Of a DNA stretch of 20,053 bases, positions 1 through 7,861 are shown piece by piece. Where the stretch lies: assembly GCA_964415445.1 (NCBI GenBank), contig CAYQAE010000030.1, positions 1 through 20,053 on the forward strand, in the 5' to 3' direction. The stretch is from CAYQAE01 sp964415445 [NCBI: uncultured archaeon]. GTDB taxonomy: Archaea; CAYQAE01. How positions within the stretch are numbered: position 1 is the first letter of the stretch; each line of letters opens with the position of its first letter. The notes beneath the pieces are model-generated. The model made no database searches. It had not been told where the DNA came from and saw only the letters and a list, made by a program, of their open reading frames with translations. The translations under genes were made by a program, and so were the position numbers.

Positions 1-69
1 TATTCAGTTAGAAAGTTGATCTGGAGATAATTTAAAAATTTGAATTGATATTACAGATAGGGTGAGATT

Positions 70-346
70 ATGGATATTGAAGAAATAAAACAAAAAATTC
101 TTCCCACTTTAGAAGAGTATGGAGTCAAAAAAAGTAGGTTTATTTGGGTCATGTGTTAGAGGAGATATGCGAAAAGATAGTGATATTGATATTTTGGTAG
201 ATATTGAAAAAAACATTAGTTTATTGGAGTTTGTAGAACTTAAACTTGAAAATTTATTGGATAAAAAAGTTGATTTAGTGGAGTACAATACTATTAAACC
301 TCTTCTTAGAGAAAGAATACTAAAAGAGCAGGTGTTAATTTTATGA
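70..346 (+). pseudogene. MntA-type minimal nucleotidyltransferase (antitoxin), frameshifted
   Basis: This is a minimal nucleotidyltransferase of the MntA type. MntA partners HepT RNases in type VII toxin-antitoxin modules and AMPylates the toxin. The reading frame begins at an ATG at 70, preceded by GGGTGAG at 60-66, and reads MDIEEIKQKILPTLEEYG. It is then out of frame with the catalytic part, which is open from about 119. One A too many in the A7 tract at about 126-132 explains this, since six A would give VKKVGLFGSC. The downstream part keeps the full GSx10DxD signature (GSCVRGDMRKDSDID), so the catalytic residues are intact. The stop overlaps the HepT start by four bases (ATGA, 343-346), as in intact operons. 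It is either a true one-base frameshift or a slippage site. Decay of the partner gene favours inactivation. Confidence 0.8.
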
Positions 347-690
347 AGCGTGATATAAAAGTTTATATCTCAGATATTTTAGAAAGTATTGAAAAATTGA
401 AGATTATACAAAGGGGATTTCAAAAGAAGAATTTTATGAAAATTCTATGATCTAAGATTCTGTAATTAGAAGATTAGAAATTATGGGAGAGTCTGTAAAG
501 CATATCTCACTGAAATTTTCAGGAGAAATATCCCAAAATACCTTGGAAGGCAATAGCAGGAATGAGAGATATACTAATTCATGAATATTTTGGAATAATT
601 TTAGAGAGAACTTGGAAGGCTATTGAGGTAGATATGTTTGAATTAAAAGAAAATATACTCCAAATTAGCCAATATTTAGAAAAGAAGTAG
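343..690 (+). pseudogene. HepT-like HEPN RNase toxin (DUF86), decayed
   Basis: This is the remnant of a HepT (DUF86) HEPN ribonuclease, the toxin partner of the MntA-like gene just upstream. Read across frames it gives MKRDIKVYISDILESIEK, then DYTKGISKEEFYENSMI, then DSVIRRLEIMGESVKHIS, and finally KYPKIPWKAIAGMRDILIHEYF through to a TAG at 688. The last part carries the HepT signature R-x4-H-x-Y (RDILIHEY). At least three lesions are visible: a lost A near 392-396, an in-frame TAA at 453-455 where the family would have a sense codon such as CAA, and an indel near 508-514. Several independent lesions make sequencing error unlikely. The catalytic motif is still readable, but no full-length protein can be made. 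Confidence 0.82.
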
Positions 691-804
691 TTTGTTATTT
701 TATATTTTCTCAAAACTCATAAAAAGAGAATTAGAAGATATAAGAATAATTCTTTTATGGTAATCAAAAACTTTTAAAATAGTAGACTTATAATCCTAAT
801 CATT

Positions 805-2202
805 ATGAGTCTATTTATCAATAGATCACAAGAATTAAATTTTCTAAATGAACGGTATAGTACTAATAAACCTCAGTTTATAGTTATTTGGGGTCGAAGG
901 CGTGTTGGGAAAACTGAATTAATTAAAAAATTTATTAAAGATAAAAAACATATTTATCATTTAGTAACAAAAACTCGAGGCGATAGACAACTTGAAAAAT
1001 TTGCAAAAAAAATAAGCAGAAGTTTTGATGATTTTGTACCTAAAGTAGATGATTGGGAAGATCTTTTTGAATATTTTAAATCTAAGATTAAAGATAAGCG
1101 ACCGATTTTAGTTTTAGATGAGTTTCCATATCTTATTGAATCTAATAGAGAAATTCCTTCACTATTTCAGCTTTTTTGGGATGAATATTTAAAATATACT
1201 AATGTCTTTTTGATTTTGTGTGGATCTTCTATTGGAATGATGGAAAAGAATGTTTTAGATCAAAAAAGTCCTCTCTATGGCCGCAGAACTGGTCAAATTA
1301 GACTTGAGCAATTCAATCTAAAAAATACAATGAAATTTTTTCCAAAAAAAGATTTTAAGTCTCAAATTGAAATTTATTCTACTTTAGACGGAGTACCTCT
1401 TTATTTAAATGAATTTAGTCAATCTTTAGATATATTTGAGAACATTAAAAATAGCATATTGCAAAAGGAAGAAGTTTTGCATGAGGAAGTTGAATTCTTG
1501 CTAAAAGAGGAGTTAAGAGAGACTTCTACCTATTATACTATCTTAGAAGCTATTGCTTTTGGATATACCAAAATGAGTAAAATCGCTTCAAAGTGTAATA
1601 TTGAAGTTTATAATCTTCCAAAATATCTTAAAGTATTAGAAAATCTTAATATTATTAAAAAAGAATCTCCAATTACAGTAGGTAAAGCAAAAAGCAAAAA
1701 TACACTTTATTTTATTGATGATCATTATTTTAGATTTTTCTTTAGATTTGTTTTTCCTAATTTAAGTGATATTGAGGAAGGTATGCAACATGAAGTTATA
1801 GATTCTTTGATAAAACCATATTTTGAGGATTATGTTTCATTTACATTTGAAAAAGTTTCCAAACAAGCATTATGGGAATTAGCAAGGCAGAAAAAATTGC
1901 CTTTTGTGCCTTCCAAAATTGGTAGGTGGTGGCACAAGGATCAAGAGATTGATTTAGTTGGATTAAATAAATTTAGAAAAGAAATATTATTTGCAGAGTG
2001 TAAATGGACAAATAAAAAAGTAGGCATAAAGATAGTTAATCAATTGATAGACAAGGCTAAAGAAGTTAGGTGGCATAATTTAGATAGAGTGGAATATTTT
2101 ATTCTATTTTCAAGAAGCGGTTTTACTAAAAATTGCATTGACTATTGTAGAAATAATAATATTCTATTTTATGATTTGGATGATTTAGAGAAATTATTTT
2201 AG
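805..2202 (+). CDS. Archaeal AAA ATPase with C-terminal DUF234 nuclease-like domain
   Basis: This protein is a member of the archaeal ATPase family (Pfam ATPase_2 plus DUF234), a STAND/AAA-like group common in archaeal accessory regions. Walker A is G30-RRRVGKT and Walker B is ILVLDEFPYL with D105/E106. A middle winged-helix-like region (about 245-290, with GYTKMSKIASKCNI) follows the ATPase core. The C-terminus has a PD-(D/E)xK-like set, D383 (EIDLVG) and E398-C-K400 (FAECKW), consistent with a restriction-like nuclease fold. The length of 465 residues is normal for the family and the frame is intact. A TATA-like CTTTTAAAAT about 25-35 bases upstream suggests a nearly leaderless message. The biological target of this family is not settled. 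Defence or mobile-element roles are suggested by context only. It lies between decayed toxin-antitoxin genes and a broken regulator. Confidence 0.9.
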   Translation: MSLFINRSQELNFLNERYSTNKPQFIVIWGRRRVGKTELIKKFIKDKKHIYHLVTKTRGDRQLEKFAKKISRSFDDFVPKVDDWEDLFEYFKSKIKDKRPILVLDEFPYLIESNREIPSLFQLFWDEYLKYTNVFLILCGSSIGMMEKNVLDQKSPLYGRRTGQIRLEQFNLKNTMKFFPKKDFKSQIEIYSTLDGVPLYLNEFSQSLDIFENIKNSILQKEEVLHEEVEFLLKEELRETSTYYTILEAIAFGYTKMSKIASKCNIEVYNLPKYLKVLENLNIIKKESPITVGKAKSKNTLYFIDDHYFRFFFRFVFPNLSDIEEGMQHEVIDSLIKPYFEDYVSFTFEKVSKQALWELARQKKLPFVPSKIGRWWHKDQEIDLVGLNKFRKEILFAECKWTNKKVGIKIVNQLIDKAKEVRWHNLDRVEYFILFSRSGFTKNCIDYCRNNNILFYDLDDLEKLF

Positions 2203-2460
2203 TTTGAAATTATTTCTTAACAAAATAAAGTGGATTAGTATTGTCATCCAAATTGGGTTGGAATAATTTTTTTATGTCTATTCTAAAAAATTAAGGCTTA
2301 AATATACTTTGGAACGGATACGGGGTGAGTTGTACTTTTCAATTTGAGCAACAAAAATTTATAAAATAAATTAGCGCTATAAATTTAAACTTTAAGGAAA
2401 ACTGTGATATTAGCTAAAGAGCAAAAGGTCTGAAATTATCAAATATAAGGTTTTTTAGAG
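2203..2460. other. 258-base non-coding gap with possible promoter
   Basis: No coding remnant was recognised here on either strand. The only feature is a TATA-like stretch AATTTATAAAATAAATT near 2351-2368, about 95 bases before the next ATG, which could be the promoter of the AlbA-like gene with a long leader. A slightly GC-richer patch (about 2313-2335) stands out, but I see no stable stem. Confidence 0.4.
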
Positions 2461-3804
2461 ATGGATGAAAAACAACTAAATTTTATAATAAAAGAAGGAG
2501 AAGGTCAATTAATAGAGTTTAAAGGTTCATTTACTAAATCTTTAGCAAAGAAAATAGTTGCTTTTTCAAATGCAAATGGTGGGAGAATATTTTTAGGAAT
2601 AGACGATGGAGGAGTTAAAAAAGAAATTAGAATAACAAACAAATTAAAATCTCAAATTCATAATATCGCTAAGAATTTAGACCCACCTACGGCAGTTAAT
2701 TTAGAAGAATATAGTAATATATTGATAATACATGTAGATGAAGGAGAAAATAAACCTTATTCTTGTAAAGATGGATTTTTCTTAAGAATAGGTGCAAACT
2801 CACAAAAACTCTCACGAGATGAAATTTTCCAATTTGCAATAACAGAGGGAAAAATATCTTTTGATGAGCAAATAAATAATGAATTTGAATATTCTAAAGA
2901 TTTTGATAAGAATAAATTAGACGAATATTTAAAAGAAACAAAACTACCTAAAAATTTAGATATAGAATCAATTTTGTTAAATCTAGGTGTGGCTAAAAAA
3001 AATAAATCTACTTTAAAATTCAATAATGCAGGAGTATTATTTTTTGCTAAATGTCCTGGATAGTTTTTGATGACAAGTAAAGTAGTTTGTGCAGAATATG
3101 CAACAAATGAAAAAGTAAAGATATTAGATAGAAAGATATATGATGAAGGCGTATTAAAAAACATAAAAAAAGCAATTAATTTTGTCGAAAAAAGAATCAA
3201 GACAGAGTTTGTTATTAAGTCTGCAAAAAGAATTGAAATTCCACAATTTCCCAAAGAAGCATATAGAGAAGCAATTGTTAATGCAATAATGCATAGAGAT
3301 TATTTTGACAAAACTTCAGACACTATGGTCGAATGTTACAGAAACAAGTTGGTAGTTTATAATCCTGGTGGTTTAGTTAAATGGCTAAAACCAGAAGAAT
3401 TTGGGAAAATAAGTAAAACTAGAAATTCAATTATTGCTTCCCTACTTTCAAGAACTATCTATGCTGAGAAAAGGGGTACTGGAATAAAAAGAATAAAAGA
3501 ATCAATGAAAAACAATGGTCTAAAACCAAAATTTGAATATTATGAACATTCTTTTTATATTGAACTGCAAGATAAAAATTTTTCTGTTGAGGATAGATCC
3601 GAAGCAAATTCAAAAGATAGAAAATCTAGAAAAAAGTGGATATTAAGCTATCTAAATAAAAATAGGTCAATAAAAGCTAAGGATATAGAAGAAAAGTTTA
3701 ATATCCATAGGGACACAGCTGTTGAAGATCTAAAATCATTGAAGAATAAAATAATTAAAAAAGGAAGTGGAAGCAACGTTTGGTATGAATTAAATCAAAA
3801 ATAA
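2461..3804 (+). pseudogene. AlbA/Schlafen-GHKL-wHTH regulator interrupted by in-frame TAG
   Basis: The two open halves, 2461-3060 and 3067-3804, are in the same frame and separated by a single TAG at 3061-3063. Together they give a 447-codon protein of the usual length for ATP-binding AlbA_2-domain regulators. The N-terminal part has the AlbA_2 (Schlafen-like) core with EGQLIEFK and FSNANGGRIFLGIDDG. The second half has a GHKL-type ATPase segment: N-box-like EAIVNAIMHRDYF, then YNPGGL and EKRGTGIKRI. A C-terminal winged helix (IKAKDIEEKFNIHRDTAVEDLKSL starts near residue 400) ends it. The TAG falls where homologues read roughly FFAKNPxKFF, so a lysine or glutamine codon mutated to TAG is the simple explanation. 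Readthrough, for instance as pyrrolysine, is possible but unsupported here. The second half could restart at the ATG at 3070, but it would lack the AlbA domain. Confidence 0.8.
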
Positions 3805-3905
3805 TTTCGTGATCTCTTTGTATCTAGGTAGGCATAACCACCTGCTATTTGTTTTTTATGGAAACAATATACTAAAATAGTGTTTTTTTAGAAAACGATA
3901 TTACA

Positions 3906-4294
3906 TTATTTGAACAAATATTCCTTTATTGTCTTATTTATTTTTTCTGCAACTGATAAAAAACTATTTGCTTCGTCATAGGATGCTTTAATCCCAGGAT
4001 ATCTTATTTCTACTGCAAATAGAGATAATTCGATCAATTCTTCTTTATACTTTTCTAATTTTGGAACAAAAGGTTTACATTTTTCAAGCAAAATATCAAG
4101 GTCATGAGTTTTTCAAAGTAAATTTCTTTTTCTTGAAGAGCTGCCTTTAGATATTTCTCTACAGCTTGCTGGCAGTGAAAACAAATAGCATCATAAACAG
4201 GCGAATCAAAGCCTGATTCTCTTTTGGCAACTAAAAAATCGTTATCAGCTTTTTTTATCCATTCTTTTGTAAATTTTTTCATAAAGAGATTCAC
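3906..4294 (-). pseudogene. HEPN-domain protein (toxin of a second MNT/HEPN pair), frameshifted
   Basis: This is a HEPN-domain protein (PF05168 type) in two overlapping frames. The first part has KKADNDFLVAKRESG and ICFHCQQAVEKYLKAALQ, the classic HEPN helix. It leaves frame after EIYFEK. The correct continuation, THDLDILLEKCKPFVPKLEK, through RYPGIKASYDEAN to the stop at 3906, is one frame away. One A missing from the A5 tract at about 4110-4116 accounts for this. The gene starts at GTG 4294, overlapping the stop of the MNT gene (GTGA), or at an ATG at 4282. It is unlike the HepT at the left end, so this is a separate toxin-antitoxin family and not a duplication. It would be a complete protein but for the single frameshift. 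Confidence 0.8.
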
Positions 4295-4594
4295 TCATTA
4301 ATAACTTTATTTATAAAAAAATCTCCTTCATTAAGCCTTTTTTCTATTTCATCAGGAGTCCTAACAATAATATCTATTGGTTTGACTACACCAAATGTAT
4401 TATCTGACATCATTCGAATAATAGCTGCTTGTTTGTATGATTTTAAGTTTGTTTTCATAATTATAAGTAGGTCAATGTTACTTTCTTCTTTAGGATATCC
4501 ATAGGCGTAGGATCCAAACAAAATTATTTTTTGAGGTCTAATTTTTTTTTATTTTTTCTGCCATTTTTTTTGGTAGGTTTTCAGTTTTTGTCAT
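4291..4594 (-). pseudogene. MNT-type nucleotidyltransferase, frameshifted, altered DxD
   Basis: This nucleotidyltransferase-like protein pairs with the downstream HEPN gene. The start ATG at 4594 gives MTKTENLPKKMAEKIKK, then an A9 tract (4542-4550 on the plus strand) shifts the frame. Eight A would restore IRPQKIILFGSYAYGYPKEE. The catalytic signature reads GS-x10-NID, so the first aspartate of the DxD metal-binding pair is asparagine. The other MNT in this window has an intact DID. The start overlaps the stop of an upstream decayed ORF by four bases (ATGA), suggesting an original three-gene operon. Transcriptional slippage on A9 could in principle restore some product, but the changed catalytic residue suggests decay or a non-catalytic antitoxin. 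Confidence 0.75.
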
Positions 4595-4817
4595 ATTTCT
4601 CTCTCTTTTGGTTTATTTAATTTATTTAATAATAACTTTGTATTTTCTTTTGAAAATTCGTATCTATCTTTAATTTTTAAATTTACAATAATATCTTTTA
4701 ATTTCTTTGAATCTAATTTTGGTTTGTTTTGCCTAAAGCTATCAAGATATCAACTTTTCTAATTTTTTAATATCTTTTTTCTTTTTATGGCGTCCTTTTT
4801 TAAATAATTCAATAATT
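4591..4817 (-). pseudogene. Decayed small ORF, first gene of the MNT/HEPN operon, unknown function
   Basis: I do not recognise this ORF. Reading across frames gives NEIIELFKKGRHKKKKDIKK, then VDILIALGKT, then KPKLDSKKLKDIIVNLKIKD and YEFSKENTKLLLNKLNKP, ending KEREI with a TGA that overlaps the MNT start by four bases. The lysine-rich helical composition and coherent codon use across the pieces indicate a genuine gene. At least two one-base shifts are needed (near the GAAAAG and GGCAAAACAAACC stretches). No intact start codon is apparent at the upstream end, which abuts the stop of the 985-residue surface-protein gene. The four-base overlap implies translational coupling with the MNT gene before decay. 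Confidence 0.45.
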
Positions 4818-7775
4818 TCATTGTCTTTTTACTCTTATTGCACCAATTGCTAAAGATACACCTAATAGACTTAGTAAACCCAAAATTGCGGTATTTTTAT
4901 CATCAAAAGATATAAATGAATCATCTTGCTCAATTTCTATGTAGTTTATATTTGTTTCAAATGTATTGTTTGCATTATCTGTTAAGATTGCTTTGTAAAA
5001 TATAAATTTTGAATCTGTATTTAGCTCTTTTGTAAATTTTCCGCTTTTATATTCCATATCAATTTGTTGCCAGTTGACATTATCAAAAGAATAAACTAAT
5101 CTAATATTATTAATGCCAGATAACCAATCAAAAGCAGTATATGTAAATGTAACTTTACCTTTTGATTTTGAATATTGCTCAGTAGGTACAGGCGGCAAAG
5201 TATCTATACCTACTCTTACCTCTTCATTTGCCTTAAGTTTGACATAAAATAGACCTTCATCTTCACTGAAGGTGATTTTATCTAATCTAGATCTTGATCC
5301 GTTTTTATAGACTGCATATAAGGAATTGACATCTTCATCTTCTAAAATTATCGGAAAGTTTTCAATATCTATATTTGAGCTTAAATTAAAAATTAAAGGA
5401 GTAGGTACTGCAATTATTTCAAATGTACCTATTATATTCTCATCAACATGTTTGTATTGTAAGATGTTAATATTTGGCTCAATTGCTACTAAATTTGGTT
5501 TATTTTCTATAGTTCTTTTTGTATCTTGATAGCTAAAGCACTCTGGTGGGAAATTTCTAAATATCCCTTGCGTATATTCTGATAAATTGAGATATACATA
5601 ATCTTGTCCAGCTATAGTTTGGATATTTTCAAAACCTGTATCTTTGTACCACCAATAGGTTGAATTATCATTAGATATTTTTATTAAAAAATCACTAAAG
5701 TGAGTGAAATTGCATTCTGAGATTGTCTCTGTTTTTTTAAGAATTATTCCTTCTACCCAACTATTTTTTTTAATCTCAACACCTTCTGAAGATTGAATTT
5801 CAAAGGGAAAAGGGTAATTCATAAATTTACTTGGTTGAGATACATCACTAGAAGTGCTGTTTAGCATATAAAATAGAATTTTGCTGCTAGATTGAGTATT
5901 GGAAGTATTAATGTTTATTTTAGGATTATCTTGAGAGATTATTATTTGATTGGTATTTTTTGAAGGTAGATCCCATGATTCTTCATTTTTATGGTATATA
6001 AGAGTACCAAATGAATATGCACTGCCTTTTGTAAGTGAATATCTAAATTCAGAGCTATATGCAAAATATTGATTGCTAAAAATCATTTCTTCGTCGGTAA
6101 ATTGAGTAGTAACACCTATTTCTTTTTTAACATCATCTTTAAACCCAGAATACGTACCTACAATCCTGTGGGGTAGATTATAATTTTCCTGTTGTAGGGT
6201 AACTTCAACTAGGCTGTAGTCGCTTATTGATATAAATTTAAATGATAATTTTCCCCAATCATAGATAAAATCACAACTATCTTCTGTAGCGTTGTATGAG
6301 TTAGGATTTATTTCATTTTCATCAATTAAGACTTTTAGAGAAATTTTTCCAAATTTTGATATTGGTTTATCAATAAATACTTCGCTACCGTTAAATCCAA
6401 ATCTCCCTATTGTTGTGGTATAATTTGAAGTTGTTTTTAGATCTCGTAAGATATTATAAATTCTAAAGCTATAATTTAGGATGGCAGGACTTTCAAAAGT
6501 ACCTAAATTTATCTTCCATGAATTTTCATCTATATTCTGTAATTGTACTTTTTTGTAAGTAATATTAATGCTATTTGAAAATTTATAATAAAAATAATCT
6601 AAAAAAACGTATGCTGCAGCATCTGATAAATTAATACTGATAGATATGTTATCTTCTTGATTTGCAAAAGTAGGTGAGAAAGTAATATCTAAAATCTCAA
6701 TATTATCTTCAACTAAATCTAACTCTTCAACTTCCCATGTGTCCCAGTCACTTCCTGTATGTGTTACTTTGTTGGTGCTATTGTTAAATACAGCTTCATA
6801 AATTAGTTTTAGATTTTCTAATTTTTCATTCCACCAATCTCTTTGTATATCTAAATTTGTATAGGTATTGTTAAAGATTGGTAGATATCCAAAAGATGAG
6901 GATATGTTCATCTTATAGGAGTTATTTGTATTTAGGCTTTCATAAAAAATAGAGGAAATACTTACGTAATAATTTCCTTGTCCTTCATCAACAGTTATAT
7001 TATGGTATTTGTAACTTTCAGAATAATTATCTTCTAAATTATTTGTCCAAAGATAGTAATTCGCACATTTTATCAGTACACAATCTCCAACATTTTGGTT
7101 ATTATCAAATAGATTAGAATTAGACGTTAAATGTTCTGCTTTAGTTTTATTTGCATAATATATAGTAGTATTTGTAAATGATGTAAATAAAGTAGATTCA
7201 AAATGGTTAGTTGAATTGTTAGATACTTCTATATCTAAAATTCTAAAGCTACCTGTCCTTTGTGATATCTCTAAACTTATGTTATACCATCTATTCAAAC
7301 TACTGTTGTAGCAGTTTATATCTACTATTTCAGATGAATTTCTAAAAGTTATATTAAATTCAACTGAAGATGTTTTTGTGATATAATCTCCTGCTTTTTC
7401 AAACCTAAAATCTAAGCTAAATTTTTCCGTCCACTCGTTATTTTTGTATACATAAAAAGGAATACCTTTCTCACCTATACTTCCGATTTTAATAGGATAT
7501 GAATATCTAGGTAAGTAAAAGGTAGTTTGTGGGTCTTTATTTTCACTTATCATATTCGTTAAGTTGTAGTAGCTTTTATTGTCATAGGAGAAGTTTAGAT
7601 CTACGTATGGGTAATTGTCAGATACATTTAGTCCTTCAACTTGGAGTTTAATATCATCTAATATATGTGGATTTTCTGGCGAAACTGTAGGATTCCATGT
7701 AGTATCAGAAAGTACATAAGAGCTACTAATAGAGATTATATAGCATATTAATATTATTTTTAGTCTATTAAACAC
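4818..7775 (-). CDS. Large secreted, C-terminally anchored, sequon-rich surface protein
   Basis: I recognise no named family. The 985-residue protein starts at GTG 7775 behind a perfect AGGAGG with a six-base spacer. A signal peptide (residues 1-23, hydrophobic LKIILICYIISISSSYVLS) is followed by a long beta-rich ectodomain packed with N-x-S/T sequons, suggesting heavy N-glycosylation. A typical Ig-like segment near 865-950 has TFTYTAFDWLSGINNIRLVY and then ILTDNANNTFETN. The C-terminus has one hydrophobic helix (about 961-978, AILGLLSLLGVSLAIGAI) and a basic tail RVKRQ, the usual arrangement for a surface protein tethered to the membrane. The last base of its TGA overlaps the start of the decayed operon below. 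It is divergent from the RHH-membrane gene, with a shared symmetrical TATA box. Candidate roles are S-layer-associated protein or adhesin. Neither is proven by sequence. Confidence 0.85.
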   Translation of the reverse strand: MFNRLKIILICYIISISSSYVLSDTTWNPTVSPENPHILDDIKLQVEGLNVSDNYPYVDLNFSYDNKSYYNLTNMISENKDPQTTFYLPRYSYPIKIGSIGEKGIPFYVYKNNEWTEKFSLDFRFEKAGDYITKTSSVEFNITFRNSSEIVDINCYNSSLNRWYNISLEISQRTGSFRILDIEVSNNSTNHFESTLFTSFTNTTIYYANKTKAEHLTSNSNLFDNNQNVGDCVLIKCANYYLWTNNLEDNYSESYKYHNITVDEGQGNYYVSISSIFYESLNTNNSYKMNISSSFGYLPIFNNTYTNLDIQRDWWNEKLENLKLIYEAVFNNSTNKVTHTGSDWDTWEVEELDLVEDNIEILDITFSPTFANQEDNISISINLSDAAAYVFLDYFYYKFSNSINITYKKVQLQNIDENSWKINLGTFESPAILNYSFRIYNILRDLKTTSNYTTTIGRFGFNGSEVFIDKPISKFGKISLKVLIDENEINPNSYNATEDSCDFIYDWGKLSFKFISISDYSLVEVTLQQENYNLPHRIVGTYSGFKDDVKKEIGVTTQFTDEEMIFSNQYFAYSSEFRYSLTKGSAYSFGTLIYHKNEESWDLPSKNTNQIIISQDNPKININTSNTQSSSKILFYMLNSTSSDVSQPSKFMNYPFPFEIQSSEGVEIKKNSWVEGIILKKTETISECNFTHFSDFLIKISNDNSTYWWYKDTGFENIQTIAGQDYVYLNLSEYTQGIFRNFPPECFSYQDTKRTIENKPNLVAIEPNINILQYKHVDENIIGTFEIIAVPTPLIFNLSSNIDIENFPIILEDEDVNSLYAVYKNGSRSRLDKITFSEDEGLFYVKLKANEEVRVGIDTLPPVPTEQYSKSKGKVTFTYTAFDWLSGINNIRLVYSFDNVNWQQIDMEYKSGKFTKELNTDSKFIFYKAILTDNANNTFETNINYIEIEQDDSFISFDDKNTAILGLLSLLGVSLAIGAIRVKRQ

Positions 7776-7781
7776 CTAAAT

Positions 7782-7787
7782 CCTCCT
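7782..7787 (-). promoter_or_regulatory. Strong Shine-Dalgarno deciding the GTG start of the 985-residue protein
   Basis: On the minus strand this reads AGGAGG, six bases before the GTG at 7775-7773. The match is complete and the spacing ideal, which fixes the start at GTG. Confidence 0.8.
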
Positions 7788-7829
7788 TTGTTGACTACTG
7801 TATTATAGACATTCACATTTTTGACAAAG

Positions 7830-7839
7830 TTTATATAAA
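7830..7839. promoter_or_regulatory. Palindromic TATA box shared by divergent genes
   Basis: TTTATATAAA is a perfect ten-base palindrome in the 86-base gap between the divergent GTG at 7775 and ATG at 7862. On plus it is preceded by purine-rich ACAAAG, resembling a BRE. A start about 25 bases downstream falls near 7858-7861, giving a leaderless message for the ATG at 7862. On minus, a start near 7808-7812 leaves about 35 bases of leader containing the AGGAGG. The geometry fits one TBP site for both directions, or two mutually exclusive promoters. Confidence 0.55.
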
Positions 7840-7861
7840 TATTATATTTTTAGTGATATAC

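Noticed and set aside
126-132. Programmed frameshift in the MntA A7 tract
   Set aside because: No stimulatory structure or conserved slippery context is visible, and the partner gene is clearly dead, so decay is simpler.
2757-3254. 165-codon open frame on the minus strand
   Set aside because: It is antisense to the AlbA/GHKL regulator, whose domains are clearly recognisable on plus. The composition is a reverse-strand shadow.
3805-3905. Terminator hairpin after the AlbA/GHKL gene
   Set aside because: The AGGTAGG and CCACCT stretches near 3826-3842 pair imperfectly and no T-run follows closely.
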